64,000 bases of DNA from Methylobacterium hispanicum (lineage in GTDB: Bacteria > Pseudomonadota > Alphaproteobacteria > Rhizobiales > Beijerinckiaceae): assembly GCF_022179285.1 (NCBI RefSeq), contig NZ_BPQO01000003.1, positions 186,001 through 250,000 of the forward strand. Direction: 5' to 3'. The stretch's first letter is position 1. Each line of letters starts with the position of its first letter. The notes under the pieces are model-generated. The model saw nothing but the letters and a program-made list of their open reading frames with translations. It was not told where the DNA came from and made no database searches. Made by a program: the position numbers and the translations under genes. Positions 42,633 through 51,325 of the stretch are shown piece after piece.

Positions 42633-45479
42633 ATGCAGGAAGACCCGCCGGAAGAGCTGCCGGCCGAACCGTCGGACGCGCGGCCCGGCCCCGACGCGGC
42701 GGCATCGGACCCGCCGGACCCGGCCGAGCGCGTGCCCGCCACGGCCCGCTACGCGGGCGGCGCCGGGGCGGGGGGGCGCGCGGGCGAGCATGTGGTGGCG
42801 GCCAAGAACCGCTGGGCCCGCGCCGTCCTGGGCTTTCGCGATCTGGCGCCCGAGACCTGGTACGCCCTCGACTTCACCCTGGCCTGGGATCCGGCCGAGG
42901 AGGCCGGCGGCGCCCTCGACTTCGCGCTGGTCGGCTTCGACTTCCTGGCCCCCGACGGGTCGAGCCTCGACCTCGAATCCGTGCCGGGGCTGGTGCGCAC
43001 CCTGCCGGATCCCCACGGGATCTGGCTGCCCGGCCCGGCCTACCGGCCGGAGGGCGCGCGCGCGGCGGCGCTGCGCGTCGCCTTCCGGGTGCCCGCGCCC
43101 GCCAGCGACCTCGCCCTGGGCTTCCGCTCCTGGCGCAACACCGCGCCGTTCGGGGTCTCGGGCGTGCGGCTGCGCCCGGTCGTGACCGGGCCCGGGGGGG
43201 CGCCCGCTCCGGGCGCGCGCCGCCGCCGGCTCGGTCCCGAGCCGCTGGTCCTCGTCCAGGCCCTGGTGCCGGGCGCCGGCCTCGTCCTGCGCGGCCAGAT
43301 CTTCTCCGAGCGGCCCGACGAGCACGCGGCCTATGCGGGCCTGCGCTACCGGGACGCGGCGGGGGCGGAGCTGCCCCTGCCCTATCCCGACACCGTGTCG
43401 GTGCCCGGCCACGGCGCCTCCGTGAACCTGCCGGCCCGGCCGCAGGCGCGCCGCTTCACCCTGACGCTGCGCCCGCCCCCCGGGGCCGTCACGGCCGAGC
43501 TGGCTTTCCGCACCTGGGAGGAGGCGGACGAGGACCCGCCCGCGGTCGAGCTGGTGGCCGCGCCCGAGGTGGCGCTGGAGGAGCGCTTCCGCCTGGAGAG
43601 CCTCTGCGGCGACGACCTCCTCGACGGACCGGCCTTCCTGGCCCGGCTCGCCGAGCGTCTCGGGCTCGAATCCGGGGCCGAGGCCGGCTGGATGCCGGGG
43701 GCCGGCGAGGCCGCGGCGGACGGCCAAGGGAGCGGCGAAGGGAGCGGCGAAGGGAGCGGCGAAGGGAGCCGCGGAGAGGGCGGCGAGGCCGCGGCGGCGC
43801 CCGTTCCACCGCCCCTCTCCGCCTCGACGCCCCGCCCCGCCCCGCTCGCCCGGGCCCGCGCGCTCCGCCAGGGCCCTGAGCGCACGGGGCGCGGGCCGGA
43901 CGGGCGCCCGCTCCTGCGGCTCGCCGGCCTGCCCGACTGGACCCCGCCCGACCCGCCGGACTGGCGCGCCGACCCCTTCCGCTCGGTGCCCTGGCGGCTC
44001 GACTACCAGTCGCTCGGGTGGCTGGCGCCGCTGGGCGCGGCGGCGCCCGCGCTCGCCGCGGCAACCGCCGCCTCCTGGGCGGGCGAGAACCCGTGGGGCC
44101 AGCCCGCCGACCCGCTCAGCCTGCACCCGGCGGCGCTCAGCCTCCGGGCCGAGGTGCTGGCCGGGCTCGCCGCCGGGCCGCTGCCGGCGCAGGACGAGGC
44201 CGGCCTGCGCCCGGTCCTCGTCGGCGCGGCGGCCCAGCACGGCGTCGCGCTCGCCGAGATCGTCGGGCAGAACGCCTTCGGGCGCTCGCTGCACGGTGTG
44301 CAGGCCGCCGCCGCCCTCCTGGCCGTCGCCCGCGCCCTGCCCCGGCTGCCGCTGGCGCCCTTCTGGGACGGCCTCGCCCTGCGCGTCCTCGGCGAGGCCG
44401 TCGCGGCGCTGATCGGGCCGGACGGGCGCTTCGCCGAGCCGGCGCTGCAGCGGCGGCTCGACCTCCTCGGCCTCGGCCGGGCGCTGGCGGAATGCCTCGC
44501 CGGGCAGGCGCCCGGTCCCGACATCGCCGCCCGGGTCGAGGCCGGCCTCGCGGGGCTTCCCGGGCTCCTCGACCCGGGCGGGCGGCTGCCGCCCTTCGGC
44601 GACGCCCCGCCGGCCGGCGACGAGGCGGCCTGGGTCGCCCGGCTCCTGGCGCGCGGGACCGACCTCGCGGCCGCCCGCGGGCAGGGCCCGGGGGCGACGG
44701 TCTCCGCGGGCGGCTTCGCGCACGACACGCTGAGCGCCCGCGCCGACGCGGTCGGGCGCGGCGCGGCGCACTTCGCCTGCACCTTCGCGGCCCCGCAGGG
44801 CCACGCCGACTGCACCTCCTTCGTGCTCGCCGCCGAGGGCGTGCGCTGGATCGTGGAGGCGGGCGGCTCCGAGAGCCTGGAGGCGGGCCCGGCGCGCCAC
44901 TACCTCGTCTCGGCCCGGGCCCACAACGTCGCGCTGCTCGACGGTCGCGAGCCGGTGGCGGGTCCGGCCTGGCACGCCGGCCGCTTGCGCCTGGAGGGCG
45001 CCACCGCCCACCGCATCGCGACGCGGCTGCACGGGCCGGACGTGGCGCACGAGCGGATCTTCGTGCTGCTCGACGACCTCGACGGGATCGCGGTGATCGA
45101 CCGCTTCCGGGGGGCGGCCGAGGCCGCGCTCGCCTTCGAGGGGCTGCTGCACCTGGCGCCCGAGGCGATCGTCGCGCTGTCGGGCCCGCGCCGGGCGCTG
45201 GCACAGCAGGGCGCGCGCCGGCTCAACCTCGTGCCCTGGGTGGCGGAGGGCCGCGCCGCGGGACTCACCCTCGTCAACGGCCGCAGCGAGCCGCCGGGCG
45301 CGCTCCAGGGCTTCGTCGCCGGCCCGCGCGGGCTCGTGCCGGCCGGCACCCTCGCCTACGCGGTCGCGGGCCGGGGCACGGTCTGCGGGGGCATGCTGAT
45401 CGCCACGGACCTCACGGTCGAGGAGCGGCTGACGCGGCTGCTCGCCGGGGAAGCCGCGAGGGATTTCCTGGCGGCGTAG
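42633..45479 (+). CDS. Heparinase II/III-like polysaccharide lyase with tandem N-terminal beta domains
   Basis: 948 aa, an unexpected gene inside the flagellar locus. After an acidic disordered start, two similar modules of about 120 residues follow. Each has a beta pattern and ends in a related motif (LALGFRSWRNTAPFGVSGVR at about 170 and AELAFRTWEEADEDPPAVEL at about 295), suggesting duplicated carbohydrate-binding beta sandwiches. A GSGE repeat (about 366-381) and a Pro/Ala-rich linker lead to a helical domain (SWAGENPWGQPADPLSLHP) and the heparinase II/III domain with GHADCTSFVLAAEGVRWIVE and HNVALLDGREP. Family members cleave uronic-acid polymers. No signal peptide is seen, so location is uncertain. 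It is transcribed alone and ends 30 bases from a convergent FliL-like gene. Confidence 0.8.
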   Translation: MQEDPPEELPAEPSDARPGPDAAASDPPDPAERVPATARYAGGAGAGGRAGEHVVAAKNRWARAVLGFRDLAPETWYALDFTLAWDPAEEAGGALDFALVGFDFLAPDGSSLDLESVPGLVRTLPDPHGIWLPGPAYRPEGARAAALRVAFRVPAPASDLALGFRSWRNTAPFGVSGVRLRPVVTGPGGAPAPGARRRRLGPEPLVLVQALVPGAGLVLRGQIFSERPDEHAAYAGLRYRDAAGAELPLPYPDTVSVPGHGASVNLPARPQARRFTLTLRPPPGAVTAELAFRTWEEADEDPPAVELVAAPEVALEERFRLESLCGDDLLDGPAFLARLAERLGLESGAEAGWMPGAGEAAADGQGSGEGSGEGSGEGSRGEGGEAAAAPVPPPLSASTPRPAPLARARALRQGPERTGRGPDGRPLLRLAGLPDWTPPDPPDWRADPFRSVPWRLDYQSLGWLAPLGAAAPALAAATAASWAGENPWGQPADPLSLHPAALSLRAEVLAGLAAGPLPAQDEAGLRPVLVGAAAQHGVALAEIVGQNAFGRSLHGVQAAAALLAVARALPRLPLAPFWDGLALRVLGEAVAALIGPDGRFAEPALQRRLDLLGLGRALAECLAGQAPGPDIAARVEAGLAGLPGLLDPGGRLPPFGDAPPAGDEAAWVARLLARGTDLAAARGQGPGATVSAGGFAHDTLSARADAVGRGAAHFACTFAAPQGHADCTSFVLAAEGVRWIVEAGGSESLEAGPARHYLVSARAHNVALLDGREPVAGPAWHAGRLRLEGATAHRIATRLHGPDVAHERIFVLLDDLDGIAVIDRFRGAAEAALAFEGLLHLAPEAIVALSGPRRALAQQGARRLNLVPWVAEGRAAGLTLVNGRSEPPGALQGFVAGPRGLVPAGTLAYAVAGRGTVCGGMLIATDLTVEERLTRLLAGEAARDFLAA
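43726..43773. repeat. 12 bp tandem repeat in the heparinase-like gene (4 units)
   Basis: AAGGGAGCGGCG three times exactly (43726-43761) and a fourth with one change (43762-43773), encoding GSGE units that form a flexible linker between the beta modules and the catalytic part. Confidence 0.75.
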
Positions 45480-45485
45480 GGCATC

Positions 45486-45507
45486 CTCCCTCTCCTCGGG
45501 GAGGGAG
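45486..45507. terminator. Short hairpin between two convergent genes
   Basis: CTCCCT (45486-45491) / AGGGAG (45502-45507), extended by further partial pairing inside, in the 30 bp gap between the heparinase-like stop and the FliL-like stop. It likely serves both directions. Confidence 0.45.
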
Positions 45508-45509
45508 CG

Positions 45510-45956
45510 CTACGAGCGCACCTCGCGCTTGGGCACGAAGTTCATCTCGTCCACCAGCACGTCCTTCACCACCTCGGCGCCGAGGCGGCCGTTGACCGCG
45601 CTGCGGACCTCGGCGAGGCGCCGGGTGATGTCGTACTTGGCGAGCTTGCGGAAATCGAGGCTCGGGTCGGCGTAGATCTGCCGGAAGGCCTCGTCGACCA
45701 CGAAGGCGTTCGGCGGCACCGGCAGGGTGTGCATCAGGCGCGCATCCGCGGTGAAGACCAGCACCGCGATGACGTAGCCCTGCACACGCCCGTCCGCGAT
45801 CATCGGAATGTTGATCGGCGCGAGCTTCTGGTACTGGAGGCCCTCCAAGTAGGCCTCCGTCTTCTTGGCGAAGAGGCCGCCGCCCCAGGTCACCGCCCCG
45901 TAGCAGGAGGCGATGGTGACGGCGCAGATCCAGAGGCCGGTGACGAGGACCTTCAT
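45510..45956 (-). CDS. Single-pass membrane protein with FliL-like architecture (unassigned)
   Basis: 148 aa. One N-terminal helix (LVTGLWICAVTIASCYGAVT) is followed by a periplasmic domain with INIPMIADGRVQGYVIAVLV, LPVPPNAFVVDEAFRQIYAD and the end VNGRLGAEVVKDVLVDEMNF. This order (helix, beta sheet, one long helix, then a V-x-D-V-L-x strand) matches FliL proteins, but it is not the FliL at 36874. It is last in the run flhA-fliR-fliJ-flgJ-flgN, coupled to flgN by an ATGA overlap. It could be a second stator-ring protein; I do not recognise a named family. Confidence 0.65.
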   Translation of the reverse strand: MKVLVTGLWICAVTIASCYGAVTWGGGLFAKKTEAYLEGLQYQKLAPINIPMIADGRVQGYVIAVLVFTADARLMHTLPVPPNAFVVDEAFRQIYADPSLDFRKLAKYDITRRLAEVRSAVNGRLGAEVVKDVLVDEMNFVPKREVRS

Positions 45957-46288
45957 GCGCCGAACCCGAGCCGCGCCGTGTAGGTGCCGTCGGATTCCTG
46001 GTTGAGGGCGGCCGCCGCCAGCGTCTCGCCGATCTCCTCGACGGCGCGCAGGTGCAGCCCCACCACCTCCTGGTTGCGCACGAGCTTGTCGCGCAGGCGC
46101 GCGAGGTGGATCGCGGTGGCGGCGTCGAGCGCGGTGGCGTCGAGGTCGCGGGTCAGCCGGGTGAGTTCCAGCAGGCTCCGGCTCTTGGCCCGGTTGAGTT
46201 CGGCGTGGTCGAGGGGCCGGCGGGCGACGAGCGCCTCGGTCTCGGCCTCGACGGTCTCTTCCAGGCGCTTCAGGGCGGCGATCAGCAT
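45953..46288 (-). CDS. flgN: FlgN-like export chaperone
   Basis: 111 aa, all helical: MLIAALKRLEETVEAETEAL, AELNRAKSRSLLELTRLTRD, LARLRDKLVRNQEVVGLHLR and a final ESDGTYTARLGFGA. FlgN chaperones for the hook-filament junction proteins FlgK and FlgL have this size and helical layout, and the S-x-D-G-T-Y tail is common in them. It follows flgJ by 6 bases, as in many alphaproteobacteria. Sequence similarity is weak, so the name is provisional. Confidence 0.7.
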   Translation of the reverse strand: MLIAALKRLEETVEAETEALVARRPLDHAELNRAKSRSLLELTRLTRDLDATALDAATAIHLARLRDKLVRNQEVVGLHLRAVEEIGETLAAAALNQESDGTYTARLGFGA

Positions 46289-46294
46289 CGCGGG

Positions 46295-46777
46295 TCAGAC
46301 CTTCGGGGCGGCGGAATCGGTCGTGGGCTGCGTCGGCTGGACGGGCTGGGCCGTCTCCGGATGGGCCTTGTCCAGCATCCGGGCGATGCCGATGCCGCCG
46401 GCCTTGGCGATCTGCTGACCGATCTGCTCGGCCAGCATCGACTTCCAGATGTGGCCGGCATTGCCCTTGCCGAACACGGTCTCGGACTTGTCGGGCATCA
46501 TCGCCTCGACGAATTGCTGCAGGACGAGGCCCTCGAACTTCTTGTAGGGGTCGCTGACCGGGCCGGCGCCCGCCAGCGTGGTCTGGTTCTGCAGGCTGGT
46601 GAGCGAGCCGCGGGCGTCGAGCGGCATGTGGAGCGCGAGGCCCGCCGCCCGCACGGCGTCCGTGAAGGCCGCCGGGTCGCCGGGCGCGGAGAGCTTGGCC
46701 GCGGCCTCCTGGTAGCGCTGCGGGTCGGCGGCCTTCGCCACGTCCATCACGATGTCGGTGGGCGGGGAGATGCTCAT
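46295..46777 (-). CDS. flgJ: FlgJ-type rod-binding protein (rod-cap domain only)
   Basis: 160 aa. The conserved core (about 78-135) reads KKFEGLVLQQFVEAMMPDKS, SMLAEQIGQQIAKAGGIGIA and RMLDKAH, as in the rod-binding half of FlgJ. The C-terminal muramidase domain of enterobacterial FlgJ is missing and the tail is Pro/Gln/Thr-rich. The SLT enzyme at 28061-28690 probably supplies the missing activity. Confidence 0.85.
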   Translation of the reverse strand: MSISPPTDIVMDVAKAADPQRYQEAAAKLSAPGDPAAFTDAVRAAGLALHMPLDARGSLTSLQNQTTLAGAGPVSDPYKKFEGLVLQQFVEAMMPDKSETVFGKGNAGHIWKSMLAEQIGQQIAKAGGIGIARMLDKAHPETAQPVQPTQPTTDSAAPKV

Positions 46778-46842
46778 CGCTTCGTCCTCCCGGCACGGGT
46801 GTGCCGGATCCTGGCCTGATATCCTGCCCTACCCGCCCTGGC

Positions 46843-47253
46843 TTACGGGAGGCTTGCGTCGCCGGGGGACCGCCGGGCCAGCCCGTCCAGCCGGTCGAGG
46901 GCCTCGCGGCGCTCGTGCTCGCGGGCCTCGGCCGCGGCGGCGCGCTCGACCAGCGCCTCGGAGCGCTTCTCGGCGAGCCCCCGCTCGCGTAAGGCATCCG
47001 CCTGCCGCCCGATCTCGGCCTCCACCGCGCCGGCCTCGGCCGCGAGTCCCTGCAGGCGGCGGTTCGCGGCGCCGAGCAGCAGGTGCCCGAACTGCCCGGC
47101 CCCGAGCGCGCCCAGCAGCGCGGCCCGGTCGGCCTCGAGGGCGGCGGCGCGCTCGCGGGTGCGGGCGAGTTCCGTCTCGGCGACGCGGCGCATCTGCGCC
47201 TGCACCCGCATCAGCCGCTCCGCCCGCTCCAGGCGGCGGGGATCGTGGGCCAC
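46843..47253 (-). CDS. fliJ: FliJ-like coiled-coil export protein
   Basis: 136 aa, nearly all coiled coil (RLERAERLMRVQAQMRRVAE, ELARTRERAAALEADRAALL, EAREHERREALDRLDGLARR). FliJ, the export ATPase stalk and chaperone-escort, has this length and composition. It starts 5 bases downstream of fliR. Assignment by composition and context only, since FliJ is poorly conserved. Confidence 0.65.
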   Translation of the reverse strand: MAHDPRRLERAERLMRVQAQMRRVAETELARTRERAAALEADRAALLGALGAGQFGHLLLGAANRRLQGLAAEAGAVEAEIGRQADALRERGLAEKRSEALVERAAAAEAREHERREALDRLDGLARRSPGDASLP

Positions 47254-47258
47254 GACGC

Positions 47259-48011
47259 CTATCCCTGCCGCAGCCAGGCGGCGTAGGTCTGCAGGTACTG
47301 CATCATGATCTCGCCCCCGAGGTAGTAGAGCATCAGCAGGCCGCCGAACATCACGAACGGCGTGGCGACGAAGTAGACCGGAATGCTCGGCGAGAGCTTG
47401 TTCACGAAGCCCGCCGCGAGGTTGACCACGATCGCGTAGATCACGAAGGGCGCGGTGATGCGAAGCCCCAGCATGAAGGCGTCGGCGACCTGATCGACCA
47501 CCCGCACCAGGGCGGTCTGGCTGCCGATCCCCTCGCCCGGCGGGATGCGCCCGTAGGATTCGGCGAGGCCGCGGAACAGCTCCCAGTGCAGGTCGCTCGC
47601 GAAGAGCAGCGCGGTCGCGGTGACGAGGATCAGCGAGTCGATCGCCGGCACCGGGTCCTGGCCCTCGACCGGCGCGCCCGGCATGGCGCCGAAGCCGACC
47701 ATGGTCGAGGTCGCGTTCATCACGGTCTCCAGGACCACGAGGAAGATCCGGCCGAGGAAGCCGATGAGCAGGCCCGTGACGGTCTCGGTGAGGATCCAGC
47801 GGAGCGTCTCCCCCGGCGCCTGGCCGGCGAGCTTCTGGCTGAACAGCGGCAGAATGAGCGGCGCCAGCGCCAGCGAGACGGCGCCGGCGATGAGCAGCCG
47901 GACCTGCTGGGGCACCCGCGGGCTGGAGAAGCCCGGCACGACGAGCAGGCAGCCGCCGATCCGGCAGAAGATCAGGAACACGCCGAGGAAGAGTTCCGGG
48001 CCGGCATTCAT
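47259..48011 (-). CDS. fliR: Flagellar export gate protein FliR
   Basis: 250 aa inner-membrane protein with about six helices. It begins MNAGPELFLGVFLIFCRIGG and shows VPGFSSPRVPQQVRLLIAGA, LIGFLGRIFLVVLETVMNAT, ITAPFVIYAIVVNLAAGFVN and FFVATPFVMF-type segments expected of FliR. It is 42 bases downstream of flhA and 5 bases upstream of fliJ. Confidence 0.93.
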   Translation of the reverse strand: MNAGPELFLGVFLIFCRIGGCLLVVPGFSSPRVPQQVRLLIAGAVSLALAPLILPLFSQKLAGQAPGETLRWILTETVTGLLIGFLGRIFLVVLETVMNATSTMVGFGAMPGAPVEGQDPVPAIDSLILVTATALLFASDLHWELFRGLAESYGRIPPGEGIGSQTALVRVVDQVADAFMLGLRITAPFVIYAIVVNLAAGFVNKLSPSIPVYFVATPFVMFGGLLMLYYLGGEIMMQYLQTYAAWLRQG

Positions 48012-48053
48012 GTCAGGCGCCGCCTCCCCGGCGGCAGGGAGCGCGCCGGCGGC

Positions 48054-50141
48054 TCACGAGACCGTCCCCAGCGCCTTGATCTCCACGCCCCGGGCGATCT
48101 CCAGGTGCGAGAGCACGGGCAGCGTCGGGAAGATCCGCTCGATGATCATGCGCACGTAAGGACGCGCGTCGGGCGCCGTGACCAGCGCGAAGCCGTGGAC
48201 CTGTTTCTGGCGCTCGCGGATCGCGGCGGCCGCCTCGCTGCCGAACTGCTCGACGAGGCGCGGGTCGATGTCGAACTCCACCACCTCGCCCTTGGCGTCG
48301 CGCTTCAGGCTCTGGTGGAAGGAGAGGTCCCAGTTGGCCCCGAGCCTGAGCACGTTGAGCACGCCGTTCTCGGCGAGATCGCCGCAGATCTGCTGGGCGA
48401 TGCGCATCCGCACGTGCTCGGCGATCTGCTCGGCGCGGCGGGCGTGGGGCGTGATCTCGGCCACCGCCTCCAGGATCAGGTGCAGGTTGCGGATCGAGAC
48501 CCGCTCGGAGAGCAGCAGCTTCAGCACCGCCTGGAGGCCGGAATACGAGATCTGCGCGGGCGCGATCTCGTCGAGCAGGCGCTTGTACTCGGGCTCCAGC
48601 CGGTCGAGCAGGCCGCGCATGTCCTTGTAGGAGAGGAACTGGGGCAGGTTGTTGCGGATCACCTCCGAGAGGTGGGTGAGCAGCACCGAGGCGCCGTCGA
48701 TCGGCTCGAAGCCGGTGCGGCGCACCTCGGCGGCGTAGGAATCCATCACCCAGAGCGCGCGCATGCCGAAGGCGGGCTCGCGCACCTCCTCGGCGGGCAC
48801 GTCGGGCTTCGGCCCGTCGCCCACCACCACCAGCATCTCGCCGGGGCGCATCTCCTGCGTCGCCACGACCGTGCCGTGGATCAGGATCTGGTAGCTCTTG
48901 GGCGGCAGCGCCACGCTGTCGGTGAGCTTGATGTCGGGCACCACGAAGCCGTACTGCCGGGCGAACTTCTTGCGCATCTTGGCGACGCGGTGGGAGAGCT
49001 CGGCGTGGCTCGCCTGGATCTGCGCCGCGACCTGGCGGCCGAGGATCAGCTCGATCTCGGGGGTCTTGAGCGATTCCTTGACCGATTCGGCGGCCGCGGC
49101 CTGCGCCTTGGTCGCGGTCTCCTCGGCGACCTTGGCCTCTTCCAGCGCCTTGCGGGCGGCCGCCCGCTGCGGGATCGCGTAGGCGATGAAGCCCATCAGG
49201 CCCGCCAGCACCACGAAGGGCAGGAAGGGCAGGCCCGGCACCAGGGCGAAGACGAACATCAGGGCCGAGGCCACGGTCAGCGCGCGCGGGTAGGCGCCGA
49301 GCTGGTTGAGCACCGCCTGCTCGGTGGCGCCGCGCGTGCCGCCCTTCGAGACGAGCAGGCCCGCGGCCAGCGAGACGATGAGCGCCGGGATCTGCGAGAC
49401 GAGGCCGTCGCCGACGGACAGCTTCACGAACACGTCCGCCGCCTGGCCGAGCGGCATGCCGTGGCGCGTCGTGCCGATGATGATGCCGCCGAAGACGTTG
49501 ACCGCGATCACGATGAGCGAGGCCACCGCCTCGCCGCGCACGAACTTCGAGGCGCCGTCCATCGAGCCGAAGAAGGCGCTCTCCTCCTCCAGCTCCCGGC
49601 GGCGGCGCTGGGCCTCCTTGTCGTCGATCAGCCCGGCGTTGAGGTCGGCGTCGATCGCCATCTGCTTGCCGGGGATGGCGTCGAGGGTGAAGCGGGCGCC
49701 GACCTCCGCGATGCGGGTCGCGCCCTTGGTGATGACCAGGAAGTTGACCGTGATCAGGATCACGAAGACCACGATCCCGATCACGAAGTCGCCGCTCATC
49801 ACGAACTGCGAGAAGCCCTGGATCACGTGGCCGGCGGCATCGACGCCCTTCTGGCCGTTGGCCAGGATCAGGCGGGTCGTGGCGATGCCGAGCGCGAGGC
49901 GCAGCAGCGTCGCGATCAGCAGCACGGTCGGGAAGGCGGAGAACTCGAGCGGCTTCTGGATCCAGAGCGCCACCATCAGGATCAGCACCGAGAGCGCGAT
50001 CGAGAAGGCGAGCCCGACATCGATGAGGAGCGCGGGGACGGGCAGGAACAGGACGGCGAGGATCGCCACGATGCCGGCCGCGAAGCCGAAATCCCGCCGC
50101 GACTTCCGCTGTTCGAGGCCGAGCGCCGCACCCGCCGCCAT
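48054..50141 (-). CDS. flhA: Flagellar export gate protein FlhA
   Basis: 695 aa. Eight membrane segments lie in the first 330 residues, starting near [20 protein letters not shown]. The FHIPEP signature region reads [20 protein letters not shown] and [20 protein letters not shown]. The cytoplasmic ring domain (about 360-695) includes [20 protein letters not shown] and [20 protein letters not shown]. It is separated from fliQ by a 407 bp gap filled by repeat copy C, which may break cotranscription. Confidence 0.96.
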   Translation of the reverse strand: MAAGAALGLEQRKSRRDFGFAAGIVAILAVLFLPVPALLIDVGLAFSIALSVLILMVALWIQKPLEFSAFPTVLLIATLLRLALGIATTRLILANGQKGVDAAGHVIQGFSQFVMSGDFVIGIVVFVILITVNFLVITKGATRIAEVGARFTLDAIPGKQMAIDADLNAGLIDDKEAQRRRRELEEESAFFGSMDGASKFVRGEAVASLIVIAVNVFGGIIIGTTRHGMPLGQAADVFVKLSVGDGLVSQIPALIVSLAAGLLVSKGGTRGATEQAVLNQLGAYPRALTVASALMFVFALVPGLPFLPFVVLAGLMGFIAYAIPQRAAARKALEEAKVAEETATKAQAAAAESVKESLKTPEIELILGRQVAAQIQASHAELSHRVAKMRKKFARQYGFVVPDIKLTDSVALPPKSYQILIHGTVVATQEMRPGEMLVVVGDGPKPDVPAEEVREPAFGMRALWVMDSYAAEVRRTGFEPIDGASVLLTHLSEVIRNNLPQFLSYKDMRGLLDRLEPEYKRLLDEIAPAQISYSGLQAVLKLLLSERVSIRNLHLILEAVAEITPHARRAEQIAEHVRMRIAQQICGDLAENGVLNVLRLGANWDLSFHQSLKRDAKGEVVEFDIDPRLVEQFGSEAAAAIRERQKQVHGFALVTAPDARPYVRMIIERIFPTLPVLSHLEIARGVEIKALGTVS

Positions 50142-50548
50142 GAAGGGTTCCCCAAGTCTCGACGCAGGGGCGCCCGCGTCTCACGGGGATGCTTCTCGCG
50201 CGGCAAGCTTGCGCGGGGATGGGCGCGGGCGTCGCTCTCCCTCCCCCGCAGAGCAGGGCGATCGCATATGGGGTGGGTCGTCTCCTAGATTGCGACTGGA
50301 ACCGCGCCGCGCCCCCTCTCCCATAGGGAGAGGGTTGGGGTGAGGGGTATGACGGATCAGGACGGCGCTCGGCATCGACGCGCGTTCAGCTCGGCGCCTT
50401 CTTTGGAAGCCCCATACCCCTCACCCGGCTTTCTGCGAAAGCAGACCTCTCCCTATGGGAGAGGGGACCCACGCCTGACCGGGGTTAGGCTCGCTCGGCC
50501 TATGCGATCGCCCTGCCCGCAGAAGGGGGAGGGAGAACGACGCGCGCG
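50142..50548. other. 407 bp gap between fliQ and flhA, mostly repeat copy C
   Basis: No gene. 50256-50513 is the palindromic element. The rest is short GC-rich sequence on both sides. Because fliQ and flhA are otherwise in one minus-strand run, the element sits in what would be an operon, so flhA may depend on a promoter in or after it (50142-50255). Confidence 0.5.
50256..50513 (-). repeat. 258 bp palindromic MITE-like element, copy C
   Basis: Same length as copy A, inverted relative to it. It opens with GGGCGATCGCATATG (50256-50270) and closes with CTATGCGATCGCCC (50500-50513, one base shorter in the terminal repeat). Internal arms are TCCCATAGGGAGAGGG, GTGAGGGGTATGAC, CATACCCCTCACCC and AGGTCTGCTTTCGC in reverse complement. 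The reverse complement aligns with copy A over its whole length, with most differences in the centre. No ORF is encoded. Confidence 0.75.
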
Positions 50549-50815
50549 TCAGAACCCGGTGGCGATCCGCCCGTAGGCGAGTTCGGCAAAGCTCGTGAGC
50601 TGGGCGCCCACGAAGGTGCCGGTGACGAGGAGCACGAGCAGCACCACCACGATCTTCGGCACGAAGGTGAGGGTCGTCTCCTGGATCTGGGTGAGCGCCT
50701 GCAGCAGCGCGATCACGACGCCGACCGCCATCGCGGCCCCGACCGCGGGGCCGGCCGCCACCAGCACCGTCCAGATCGCGGCGCGCACGAGTTCGAGGGC
50801 GTCGACCTCGTTCAT
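50549..50815 (-). CDS. fliQ: Flagellar export gate protein FliQ
   Basis: 88 aa with two membrane helices: AIWTVLVAAGPAVGAAMAVG followed by VVIALLQALTQIQETTLTFV, and IVVVLLVLLVTGTFVGAQLT. The LLQALTQIQETTLTFVPK block is the FliQ signature. It is 64 bases after flgD and 407 bases before flhA. Confidence 0.95.
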   Translation of the reverse strand: MNEVDALELVRAAIWTVLVAAGPAVGAAMAVGVVIALLQALTQIQETTLTFVPKIVVVLLVLLVTGTFVGAQLTSFAELAYGRIATGF

Positions 50816-50879
50816 GACCTCAGCTCTCTTCGCGGGCCGGCTCCGCGGCCGCCCGCCCTTCCCTAGCGCGAATCGGTCC

Positions 50880-51320
50880 TCAGGACACCGAGACGCCCGA
50901 TTGCAGCAGCACGGTGCGCCCGTCCGTCAGCGTCGCCAGCGCGCCGTCGCCCGTGACCTTCACCGACTGGACGGTGCCGGAGGTGGTGCCGTCCGCCGAG
51001 CTGATCGTGCGGCCGACGATCGAGTCGGCCTGGTCGAGGAAGCTCGAGGTCAGGAGCGAGTCGAGCTTCTTGTTGGTCTGGGTGGCCTGCTCGACCTGGG
51101 ACAGGGTGGCGAGCTGGCTGACATACTCGGTCCCGTCCATGGGCTTGGTCGGGTCCTGGTTCTTCAGCTGCGTCATGAACAGCGTCAGGAAGGTCTCGGC
51201 GTTGAGCTTGGCCGCGACCGAGCTGGTGGCCTTGGCGGCCGCCGCCGTGGCGGCGCCGGTCGTGCCCGTCGCCGCGGCGCTCGAGGCGGCGGTCGAGTTC
51301 GTGATGCTGGTCACGTCCAT
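50880..51320 (-). CDS. flgD: Flagellar hook-cap protein FlgD
   Basis: 146 aa, short for FlgD (about 230 aa in enterobacteria) but normal for the rhizobial type. An Ala/Thr/Ser-rich start is followed by the conserved LNAETFLTLFMTQLKNQDPT, KPMDGTEYVSQLATLSQVEQ, and a remnant of the hook-cap domain TISSADGTTSGTVQSVKVTG. It guides hook subunit assembly. It lies 5 bases after flbT. Confidence 0.93.
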   Translation of the reverse strand: MDVTSITNSTAASSAAATGTTGAATAAAAKATSSVAAKLNAETFLTLFMTQLKNQDPTKPMDGTEYVSQLATLSQVEQATQTNKKLDSLLTSSFLDQADSIVGRTISSADGTTSGTVQSVKVTGDGALATLTDGRTVLLQSGVSVS

Positions 51321-51325
51321 GGACG

